A program made the translations under genes and the position numbers. The notes under the pieces were generated by a model, which had not been told where the DNA came from, searched no databases, and saw only the letters and a program-made list of their open reading frames with translations. From Bacillus benzoevorans (GTDB lineage Bacteria; Bacillota; Bacilli; Bacillales; Cytobacillaceae): a DNA stretch of 59,843 nt. Of the stretch, positions 54,401 through 59,843 are shown piece after piece; positions within the stretch are counted from its first letter, which is position 1, and every line of letters starts with the position of its first letter. The DNA lies in NCBI RefSeq assembly GCF_014207535.1, contig NZ_JACHGK010000022.1, positions 1 through 59,843 of the forward strand, read 5' to 3'.

Positions 54401-56707
54401 GAATTAGGAACAGGCTACACCTGGTGGAAGAACAGCCGGGAGTGCAAGCTGACACCATGGTCGAATGACCCTGTGCTTGATCCGCCGACTGAAACGGCTT
54501 ATTTGCGTGATGAGGCGAGCGGTGAGGTCTGGACGGCAGCGCCAACAGCCGGTTTTTCCGAAGCACCTTATAAAATCACTCACGGCCGCGGCTACACCCG
54601 TTTTGACCATGAAAGAAACGGCATCACACATGAGCTGACGATGTATGTGCCGCTTGAGGATCCGGTCAAAATTATGAAATTGAAGCTAAAAAACAATTCT
54701 GCTGTTCAAAGGGAGATTTCCTTAACCTATTATGCAGAATGGGTACTCGGCGTCCAGCGCCAGTCCAATGCACCTCATATCGTAACAGAGTGGCTTGAAT
54801 CTGCCCAAGTTCTAACAGCGCGGAATACTTATCAAGAAACGTTCCGTGATGCCACTGCCTTTTTGGGGATGTATCAGCAGCAAACGGCGGATAGTGATGT
54901 TTCTAAGGATGAGAACCTGTCCTGGACAGCTGATCGAAATGAATTCATCGGACGCAATGGCACGCTGGGACATCCGGCGGCACTTGACCGCATCTCTCTA
55001 TCAGGCCGCACCGGTATACTTTATGAGTCGTGCGGTGCCGTGCAAATGAAGCTTACACTAAGACCTGAGGAGGAACACGTTGTCTATATTCTTCTTGGCT
55101 GCGAGGCATCCAGAGAGACAATTGCCTCCTTAGCGAAAAAATACAAACAGCCGGCTCAATGCGAGACCGCTTTGCAGGAAGTTCATGACTTCTGGGCGGA
55201 ACATCTTGATCAAATCCAAGTAGCGACGCCATCCCCGGAAACGGATATTCTGTTAAACGGCTGGCTGTTGTATCAGTCGCTGGCATGCCGCATGTGGGCA
55301 AGAACGGCTTTTTACCAGGCCGGCGGTGCCTACGGTTTCCGCGATCAATTGCAGGATTCTCTTGTCCTGCTTCATACGCTGCCAGAAATGACAAGAAAAC
55401 AGATTCTGCGCCACGCCGCCCATCAGTATCTTGAAGGTGACGTGCAGCACTGGTGGCATGAAGAAACGGAACGCGGTATACGAACCCTTTTCTCCGATGA
55501 TTTATTATGGATGCCATATACTGTATCGCGCTATATTGAACATACAGGAGATTGGTCCGTACTGGATGAAATCGAGCCTTACTTGACAAGCGAGCCGCTT
55601 CATGATGGGGAGCACGAGCGTTATGAACCGACTGTGATTTCCTCGGAGCAAGGAACCATTTACGAACACTGCCTGCGTGCGATTGACAAATCCCTGTCCC
55701 GCATCGGGGAGCACGGCTTGCCGCTTATCGGTGTCGGCGATTGGAATGACGGGATGAATCTTGTCGGCGCAGAGGGCCGCGGGGAAAGCGTCTGGCTTGG
55801 ATGGTTTCTAGTGGATGTGCTGCAGCGCTTTAGCGGGATTTGCTCCGAGCGCCATGATCAAGAAAAAGAAAAGCAGTATCAGAAGGCGCGGGAGGATTTC
55901 ATTTCTGCCCTTAATGAGCATGGATGGGACGGGCAATGGTACCGCCGCGCCTTTACAGATGCAGGACAGTGGCTTGGATCGATTCAAAATGAGGAATGCC
56001 GCATAGACGCTATTGCTCAGTCCTGGTCGATTATTTCCGGGGGTGCACCACCGGAGCGTGCCATCCAGGCGATGGACTCCTTTGACCGCGAACTGGTTGA
56101 GCGCGATTTGAATGTCGTCAGATTGCTGACTCCGGCCTTTGACAAAACAGAACCGAGTCCTGGATATATCCAGGGATATCCGCCGGGACTGAGGGAGAAC
56201 GGTGCCCAGTATACCCACGGTGTCATCTGGGGCATCGTGGCATGGAGCCAGATGGGACGGGGAGATAAGGCAGTGGAAATGTTCCAGATGCTAAACCCTT
56301 TAAACCACACTAGGACTGACTTCGAAGTCAAGCGATACGCTGCCGAACCATATGTAATGGCGGCCGATGTCTATACCGCAGCACCGAAGGAGGGTCATGC
56401 CGGATGGACCTGGTACACAGGAGCAGCAAGCTGGATGTATCAGGCCGGGATTGAGTGGATTCTCGGCATTCGCCGCCGCGGCAACAAGCTCTATATCAAC
56501 CCATGTATTCCAAAGGACTGGTCCGGCTTCACCGTGACATACCGCTTTGGTAAAACGCCTTACAAGATTCAAGTTGCGAATGAAGCGGAAAATAGGATTC
56601 GTGCTTCTGTTGAAATGGATGGAAAGAATATTCCTCTCACAGAGGACATTCCTTCTATTGAATTAATCGACGATGGGCGGGAGCATCAAGTTCATGTGAA
56701 AATGTAA
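48470..56707 (+). CDS. cyclic beta-1,2-glucan synthase-like protein (GT84 / GH189-like / GH94)
   Basis: 2745 residues, near the 2800 of proteobacterial ChvB/NdvB/Cgs. Those make a protein-bound UDP-glucose-derived beta-1,2-glucan, which is cyclised and length-trimmed. In order: N-terminal region (1-390); two membrane helices (about 394-440); GT84-type transferase with DAD (605-607) and HRWVRGDW (about 750); at least four helices (about 797-955); glycoamylase-like cyclisation domain (about 1000-1400; SWSGTMFEY, MAHHQG); two GH94-type beta-sandwiches (from about 1460 and 1970); and a GH94 (alpha/alpha)6 domain (from about 2260) with catalytic GDWNDG (2423-2428). The start is GTG with GGGGG eight bases upstream. 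It is monocistronic and lies against its neighbours. The 3' half looks GC-rich (37 of 60 bases at 55681-55740; 24 of 60 at 49261-49320). Whether it makes cyclic or linear glucan is inference. Confidence 0.9.
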   Translation: MILNKEQLSVEAHKSALSHDPFIKRKPIGRFWNGHVSDMEKIRVFVNQLRERNSTCSQPAEEWLLDNAEFLEEQALTIKQELSKQLIDSLPHLSKKGEPRIFSICKDYINYTDGHINIDTFLSYIHAYQEVSILKISEVWSIPVILQIALIHRLAEMSDELKVRLDICTKVNELLSGINSTELNPESLNRALEDAGLEMPLAGSMIVHLVRHLQERADYTAMVSEWLSCKLENGTESLEQILSYEYQLQASYQMSTGNIIGSMRKLTRFDWHELFEKMSLVEQTLRTDSTGVYPQLDVSSRSTLRKRIEQLSLRLNLPENLIACQAVELANEYVQQLPEENREDCGRQASIAFYLLEPAGLKLLRQGLKKCGEGKPRMMPENGILRRPTETYFNMLVLMFAAALLAFSLWMGMGWSFTPLQWLAIVLVLVLPAMEWAVTALHWFIERVRRPIPLLRYDFSKGIPKEAAAMVVIPVIWSAKEEALEIAERLELHYLANRDSNLHFAILSDFKDAKTEQLDEDKIVTEAALKEIRRLNRVYPDSSFYLFQRKRLWNPAENAWMGWERKRGKLVEFIELLKGRKDTSFTAIEGDVSLLKDIRYIITLDADTMLPLESAQRMVGTMHLPFNRPKLNKTETRVIEGYGVLQPRIGMSHEAAAKSRFAALWSGDPGIDPYAFAVSDTYQDGLGQGIFTGKGIFNIDVFYRVLCERIPENRVLSHDLLEGGFLRTGVLSDIELIDDHPAHFHSFQKRLHRWVRGDWQLISWLLPKVINRSGKLLPVDLSILTRWQIIDNLRRSLLSPALLLTLLLALTILPGSPIRWLAIVMITWLLPLLRQLAAVKASLKYTKGLLFTAGQVLVNIMTLPFQSILLFDAIGRALYRLLISKRNLLEWTTSAEAERNSQRNEAPILLGMAGGYLLILLFFAAAVFSGYLPVQITGIALAVLWACAPFVIRWLNQPVPQEGLSFSNSEKEELQTLSKQIWSFYEDFVTEEDNWLPPDNVQMEPPKGVAHRTSPTNIGLYLSCALAARDFEFIDTPELIQRLERTLGTMEKMEKWEGHLYNWYDTVTLAPLPPKYVSTVDSGNLVCCLITVKEGLLEWMQHDFGIDMGEFPAGKDKSLHIAFSEELAPIITDDFLKQSNTHWRDRGQKLLVRIEEFIRSTNFRPLYDHKARLFSLGWHMERHVRDEVLYDLMASEARSASFIAIALGQVSVAHWNALGRTMTKTANKPLLLSWSGTMFEYLMPWLFMKTYRNTLWDSTYKAVVERQIEYAKQRSVPFGISESGYYAFDYQMNYQYRAFGVPGLGFKRGLDQDLVTAPYATILALPFAKSAALNALKKFEQLKARGKYGFYEAVDFTKRRLPKQKEYMVICSFMAHHQGMSLLTLANVLLPKKMYQRFHQNKEIRAAELLLQERIPKRPKLIQHPSMNRVHKPFEKMTHNNTPIREFVSPHTKTPAVNILSNGTFTTVVTNSGSGYSQFKDVLVSRWREDPVMDPWGSFIYIRDISKNTVWSPSYQPCMVEAPEARVQFGLDRAVFMRTDGEIKTTMEISVSPECNAEVRRITLLNNSLEANVLEVTSFVELSLSNPIADAAHTAFSKLFIRTDFDPESECLIASRRPREVNGNTLWSAHSLMIKGDTLGSIEFETDRTSFIGRGYSLAKPQGITSRLRGQTGSVADPAFVMRRRISIGPGEQVQLIAVTSAADTCEEAIHIVRTFTAEQSIERTYQMAWNRVQIELRHLQLSNTEAVEFQGLAGHILYRTPLKKEQESSISMNQKGQSGLWSFGVSGDRPIVLVKIADSSHMPFIQKILTGHEYLRRLGLLFDLVIFNESIGGYQQNLQEAIQSAAEHGVDRFGAASSGVYTIAANQLTEEDTALLMASARVILQAGRSSLTAQMRRQKTEEGLPEALVLNPSLKIENPPSTLPQLMDTKTWQFFNGWGGFSPDGKEYWILIKNGNHLPAPWVNVIANPKLGFMISELGTGYTWWKNSRECKLTPWSNDPVLDPPTETAYLRDEASGEVWTAAPTAGFSEAPYKITHGRGYTRFDHERNGITHELTMYVPLEDPVKIMKLKLKNNSAVQREISLTYYAEWVLGVQRQSNAPHIVTEWLESAQVLTARNTYQETFRDATAFLGMYQQQTADSDVSKDENLSWTADRNEFIGRNGTLGHPAALDRISLSGRTGILYESCGAVQMKLTLRPEEEHVVYILLGCEASRETIASLAKKYKQPAQCETALQEVHDFWAEHLDQIQVATPSPETDILLNGWLLYQSLACRMWARTAFYQAGGAYGFRDQLQDSLVLLHTLPEMTRKQILRHAAHQYLEGDVQHWWHEETERGIRTLFSDDLLWMPYTVSRYIEHTGDWSVLDEIEPYLTSEPLHDGEHERYEPTVISSEQGTIYEHCLRAIDKSLSRIGEHGLPLIGVGDWNDGMNLVGAEGRGESVWLGWFLVDVLQRFSGICSERHDQEKEKQYQKAREDFISALNEHGWDGQWYRRAFTDAGQWLGSIQNEECRIDAIAQSWSIISGGAPPERAIQAMDSFDRELVERDLNVVRLLTPAFDKTEPSPGYIQGYPPGLRENGAQYTHGVIWGIVAWSQMGRGDKAVEMFQMLNPLNHTRTDFEVKRYAAEPYVMAADVYTAAPKEGHAGWTWYTGAASWMYQAGIEWILGIRRRGNKLYINPCIPKDWSGFTVTYRFGKTPYKIQVANEAENRIRASVEMDGKNIPLTEDIPSIELIDDGREHQVHVKM

Positions 56708-56729
56708 AAAATAACAATGGGTCCTTATC

Positions 56730-56870
56730 GTTTCATTATCCGATTTTGTCCTTCATTGCCCCGATGAAGGACCTTTTTCTCGTTTCATATTCCGATTTTG
56801 TCCTTCATTACCCTAATGAAGGACCTTTTTCTCGTTTCATTTTCTGATTTTGTCCTTCATTGCCCCGATG
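56730..56870 (+). repeat. tandem 52-bp hairpin repeats (2 complete, 1 partial)
   Basis: Units start at 56730, 56782 and 56834. Each reads GTTTCAT, a few variable bases, then TGATTTTG or CGATTTTG and a hairpin GTCCTTCAT/ATGAAGGAC, ending CTTTTTCTC. The third is cut off after its left arm and loop by the tmk 3' end. Each hairpin plus T-run looks like an intrinsic terminator for the plus strand. A short GGTCCTTATC before unit 1 may be a decayed copy. Confidence 0.9.
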
Positions 56871-56874
56871 CGGC

Positions 56875-57516
56875 TCAGCTGTTATTTTTGTTTGTCTCAA
56901 TAAAGGTTAACACAGCATTTAAAGCATCATGAAATACTTCTTCAATTGTATTTTCCGCATTGATGACCTTTATCCGATTTGAATACTGCTGCTGCAGCAG
57001 TTGATAGCCTTCTCTTACTTGATAATGAAACTTTATTGATTCTAGATCTAAACGATTCACTTCTCGGTCTTCATCCTTAGCAATTCTCGATAAACCGATT
57101 TCCGGATCAAGGTCAAAATAAAGGGTTAAATCAGGCATATAGCCTTCGATTGCAAATTTATTGATGGAATAAATCTCTTCCATCCCAAGTCCCCTGGCAA
57201 ATCCCTGATAAACTAAACTGCTGTCAATATAGCGATCACATAGGACCATCTTCCCCATTTGCACTGCCGGGATAACTTTTTCTACTAAATGCTGCCGTCT
57301 CGCTGCGGCATACAGCAATGCTTCCGTTCTTGAATCCATAGCCGTATTGGCCCGATCGAGAATGACTTTCCTAATTTGTTCTGCGATATCAATACCGCCG
57401 GGTTCTCTTGTCCGAACCACTTCGAATTCCTTTTCTTCTAAGGCTTCTGCTAATAAATTCAGGATCGTTGTTTTCCCCGAACCTTCACCGCCTTCGAGAG
57501 TAATTAAATAGCACAT
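56875..57516 (-). CDS. tmk: thymidylate kinase
   Basis: Phosphorylates dTMP to dTDP. The 213 residues show the P-loop ITLEGGEGSGKTT (about residues 5-17), the REPGGIDIAEQIR DR/substrate loop (about 38-50), the CDRYIDSSLVYQG motif (about 92-104) and a lid region with IAKDEDRE. The ATG has AAGGGG eight bases upstream. It follows yaaO as in B. subtilis, but its 3' neighbour is the convergent glucan-synthase gene rather than darA. Confidence 0.96.
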   Translation of the reverse strand: MCYLITLEGGEGSGKTTILNLLAEALEEKEFEVVRTREPGGIDIAEQIRKVILDRANTAMDSRTEALLYAAARRQHLVEKVIPAVQMGKMVLCDRYIDSSLVYQGFARGLGMEEIYSINKFAIEGYMPDLTLYFDLDPEIGLSRIAKDEDREVNRLDLESIKFHYQVREGYQLLQQQYSNRIKVINAENTIEEVFHDALNAVLTFIETNKNNS

Positions 57517-57663
57517 TTGCGATTCCCCTTGCTTCTTAAAGTATATATCTATTTTTTCAACTCAAACATTTCTAATATACATGAAATCCTCAACCCGCAC
57601 ATCTCTTTATTTTAGGCATTTCCCCTTGCATCGATTACAGAAGCCTCCGTATTGACTTCTTTA

Positions 57664-59100
57664 TCATTTAGATTGATAAATGTATATTTCCCCTTGGCAG
57701 ATACCACTGCCCTCTTGAAATCTTGCCCCCGATTTCGCTAAGTGCTGAATTTGCGCCATCACGGGGTCCGTAATTCTTTCTCCTGGGAACAACAGAGGAA
57801 TCCCTGGCGGGTAAGGAGTTACTCTTTCGGCAGCAATCTCCCCTATTGCGTCATGAAGCGAGACTTTACGCCGGGTCAGATATTGGGCTTCCTCACTGTC
57901 AACTTCAAGCAATGAGATAACCGGATGGTAATCACTCTTGTCTATTTTTCGCTTCGTTCTTTTTACAGACTGTAACGCTCGATTGATCCCAGTAATAACT
58001 TTAGCGAATGGGTAATCCATTCCTGTTTTTAACAGAGGCAGGACAAGTAAAACATTAAGAGGGTCGGCTAATTCCGTATAAATCCCTTCCCTCGCAAATG
58101 CCTCTTGCATTTCGAAGCCGTTTAAATCCGTTTGTGATTGCAGCGTAATCTTTAAAGGGTCGCCTTTTTGCGAACCATAATTTAAAACCTTAATCCCGTC
58201 ATTTTCGCTTAATTTTGCAGCAAAATAAGTAAGCTGCTCATGCAGATAGGCATGATCCCCCGCCGAATACGTTCCAATATAGCTCCTCGCTATATCCAGT
58301 GAAGCCATGATTGGGTAGGAAGGACTGCTGGACTGCAAGATGTGCAGGTAATGATCAAGCCTGCCCTTTGCAATTCTTTTGCCATTTAAATGGAGATAGG
58401 AACCCATGGTCATTGCCGGCAAAGTTTTATGCGCGGACTGCACAACGATATCCGCACCTAACATGACGGCTGACTTCGGAAAAAAGCCGCCGCAGATAAA
58501 ATGAGCCCCATGCGCCTCATCAACGAGCACAGGAATATCTGCCTTATGGGCTTGCTTAATAATCTCCTCCAGATCATTGACCATTCCATAATAGCTCGGA
58601 TAAGTCAAAATCAGCGCCTTTGCCTCCGGATAGAGTTCCATCGCCTTTGCGACAATTGCTTCGGAGATACTCCCAGTTACTCCCCAGTCCTCATCGTATT
58701 CTGGTCCAAGAAAAACTGGCCTTGCCTGCGCTAATTCAATCCCGTTTAATACTGATTTATGGCAATTGCGCTGAACCAGCACGATATCGCCCTTTTGTAA
58801 AACCGTCAGGATCATGGCTAAATTTCCTACGGTTGAGCCGTTGACTAAGAAGTAGCTCCTCTCCGTGCCATATATCTCTGAAAGGAGCGTCTCTGCCTCC
58901 TTTATGACACCTTCTGGACTGTGAAGATCATCCAATCCGGCTAATTCCGTCGCGTCCAATTGCAGGATGCCGCGATAGACTGAGTATTTGGGATGGTCCA
59001 GCAGTCTGCCATATTTGTGACCTGGTACATGCAGTGAAATCGGATTTTTCTTATGATGTAAAATAAGCTGATCCAATAGAGGGGTTTTATACTGATCCAT
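57664..59100 (-). CDS. yaaO: Orn/Lys/Arg decarboxylase-family protein (YaaO)
   Basis: Fold-type I PLP enzyme annotated in Bacillus as a lysine-decarboxylase-like protein; substrate not established. The 478 residues show NGSTVGNLAMI (about 88-98), VDEAHGAHF (PLP-contacting Asp/His, about 196-204), the PLP lysine in QSAHKTLPAMTMG (about 224-236) and a C-terminal domain with PYPPGIPLLFPGE. It lacks the long N-terminal wing of inducible E. coli decarboxylases, as B. subtilis YaaO does. It starts at ATG with only a weak GGTG site. xpaC and yaaN, which precede it in B. subtilis, are absent. Confidence 0.93.
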   Translation of the reverse strand: MDQYKTPLLDQLILHHKKNPISLHVPGHKYGRLLDHPKYSVYRGILQLDATELAGLDDLHSPEGVIKEAETLLSEIYGTERSYFLVNGSTVGNLAMILTVLQKGDIVLVQRNCHKSVLNGIELAQARPVFLGPEYDEDWGVTGSISEAIVAKAMELYPEAKALILTYPSYYGMVNDLEEIIKQAHKADIPVLVDEAHGAHFICGGFFPKSAVMLGADIVVQSAHKTLPAMTMGSYLHLNGKRIAKGRLDHYLHILQSSSPSYPIMASLDIARSYIGTYSAGDHAYLHEQLTYFAAKLSENDGIKVLNYGSQKGDPLKITLQSQTDLNGFEMQEAFAREGIYTELADPLNVLLVLPLLKTGMDYPFAKVITGINRALQSVKRTKRKIDKSDYHPVISLLEVDSEEAQYLTRRKVSLHDAIGEIAAERVTPYPPGIPLLFPGERITDPVMAQIQHLAKSGARFQEGSGICQGEIYIYQSK

Positions 59101-59396
59101 TTAGCACCATACTTTCTTTATTTCATTAAAGTATCTTCTTTATTTTACGAAAAAGACAACACGGTGGAAAGCTCTCATTTGTATTGCCTGTTTGTATCAA
59201 TACAGCGCCTTCATATATATAAAACACCTGACTAAATAACAGCTTGCACCGCTCCGGAAAAGAATTCAGTTAGACATACAATGATTTAAGCGTATCATCA
59301 TACAATAGTAAACATCTAAACTATTTAAGTGAATATTAACAATATTGTATATATTGGTTCAGAACTGGTTACGATAGGAGTATGGAGGTGGAGCAA
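59101..59396. other. divergent region between yaaO and csfB
   Basis: AT-rich, about 296 bases. It contains the csfB sigma-F promoter (separate entry). In B. subtilis, xpaC and yaaN lie in this interval; no trace of either is seen. Confidence 0.5.
59347..59376 (+). promoter_or_regulatory. csfB sigma-F promoter
   Basis: GTATA (59347-59351) as -35 and GGTTACGATA (59367-59376) as -10, separated by 15 bases, fit the sigma-F consensus (GYATA, GGNNANNNTR). The predicted transcript start near 59383 falls after the ATG at 59382, which supports the TTG start at 59397. Confidence 0.75.
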
Positions 59397-59588
59397 TTGA
59401 ATGCGAAACAGATATCGGAAACATGTGTCATTTGCGGTGAACAAAAAGGAAGGGGAATCCATCTGTACACATCGTTCCTTTGTGTTGACTGTGAACGGGA
59501 CATCATCTTAACAGATACAAACGATCCTAAGTATAAATATTATCTTAAAAAGCTTAAGAAGATTACTACTCCGGAAATATTTTCATAA
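59397..59588 (+). CDS. csfB: anti-sigma-G factor Gin (CsfB)
   Basis: Forespore inhibitor of sigma-G (and sigma-E) that prevents premature activity. The 63-residue protein has two zinc-binding CxxC pairs, CVICGEQ (about residues 10-16) and FLCVDCERD (about 28-36), with the GIHLYTSF link and the YYLKKLKKI tail found in B. subtilis CsfB. The start is TTG, since GGAGGTGG lies six to eight bases before it; the in-frame ATG 15 bases upstream lies at the predicted transcript start and has no usable site. It is on the plus strand, opposite to the 5S rRNA and yaaO. Confidence 0.93.
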   Translation: MNAKQISETCVICGEQKGRGIHLYTSFLCVDCERDIILTDTNDPKYKYYLKKLKKITTPEIFS

Positions 59589-59713
59589 AGAGATTTTGGG
59601 ATAGTGGAATTTAGAAGGTCCATGAAGCCTGGCTTCACTCTTGTGTGGGATGAGTTTTACACGTAGTACCTTTTTGGTTTAGTTTGCGGCTTTTTCAAGC
59701 CTTTGATTATATA

Positions 59714-59747
59714 CAAAAAAAGAGCACCCACTTAAGGGTACTCTTTG
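59714..59747 (-). terminator. rRNA operon terminator
   Basis: Minus-strand stem AAAGAGTACCC/GGGTGCTCTTT around TTAAGT followed by a T-run, directly after the 5S 3' end. Confidence 0.9.
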
Positions 59748-59751
59748 TCTT

Positions 59752-59843
<92 letters not shown>

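Noticed and set aside
55053..55589. 178-codon minus-strand open frame inside the glucan-synthase gene
   Set aside because: It lies antisense within a well-supported catalytic domain. Long antisense frames are expected in GC-rich coding DNA, and it has no family features.

Overview
The window comes from a low-GC, endospore-forming Bacillaceae chromosome next to the replication origin. The sporulation set (spoIIE, spoVT, spoVG, yabG, sspF, fin, csfB/gin, yabP/yabQ, spoVC/pth), the Shine-Dalgarno-rich starts and the gene order all match the Bacillus subtilis csfB-to-lysS segment closely. The species is not identifiable by eye. A relative of the Neobacillus/Cytobacillus/Bacillus sensu lato group is plausible. 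Almost every gene is on the minus strand, so the window reads ori-proximal to ori-distal from right to left. It is bounded by two rRNA operons: the 3' part of a 5S gene at the right end and the 5' end of a 16S gene at the left end.

Layout from right to left. A 5S rRNA and its terminator. Gin (csfB) on the plus strand behind a near-perfect sigma-F promoter. A lysine-decarboxylase-family protein (yaaO) and tmk. A very large plus-strand gene (48470-56707) for a 2745-residue cyclic beta-1,2-glucan synthase-like protein. Then holB, ricT, yabA, yabB, yazA and rsmI (replication, sporulation regulation, RNA modification). abrB on the plus strand with two Spo0A boxes. metS, an exact parS site, tatD, yabE, rnmV, ksgA, yabG, veg, sspF, ispE, purR, ridA, spoVG, glmU, prs, ctc, pth, fin, mfd and spoVT. 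Then the yabM-mazG-yabO-yabP-yabQ-divIC-yabR cell-envelope/spore-cortex/ribosome-rescue run, one tRNA-Met, spoIIE-yabS-yabT, tilS-hpt-ftsH, coaX-hslO, cysK, the folate genes folP-folB-folK with yazB and dusB, lysS, and the promoter and leader of the next rRNA operon.

The ordinary parts act together in translation fidelity and rRNA/tRNA maturation (lysS, metS, tilS, ksgA, rnmV, rsmI, dusB, pth, yabO), precursor supply (prs, glmU, folate, coaX, cysK, ispE) and the sporulation programme. The programme is visible as promoters of several sigma classes: a Spo0A-type sigma-A promoter (spoIIE), sigma-H (spoVG), sigma-F (csfB) and sigma-K (yabG). Start codons were re-chosen from ribosome-binding sites in many genes. 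TTG or GTG starts are common, and yabE appears to use ATT.

The most unusual part is 48.2-56.9 kb. In B. subtilis, tmk is followed by darA (yaaQ), yaaR and holB. Here darA and yaaR are absent, and their place is taken by an 8.2-kb cyclic-glucan-synthase gene transcribed against the flow of the cluster, and so head-on to replication. It ends in a tandem array of 52-bp hairpin repeats. Other departures are the missing pabB-pabA-pabC and yacD genes at the folate locus, missing xpaC-yaaN, an inverted csfB, and three unexplained inverted-repeat elements between genes.
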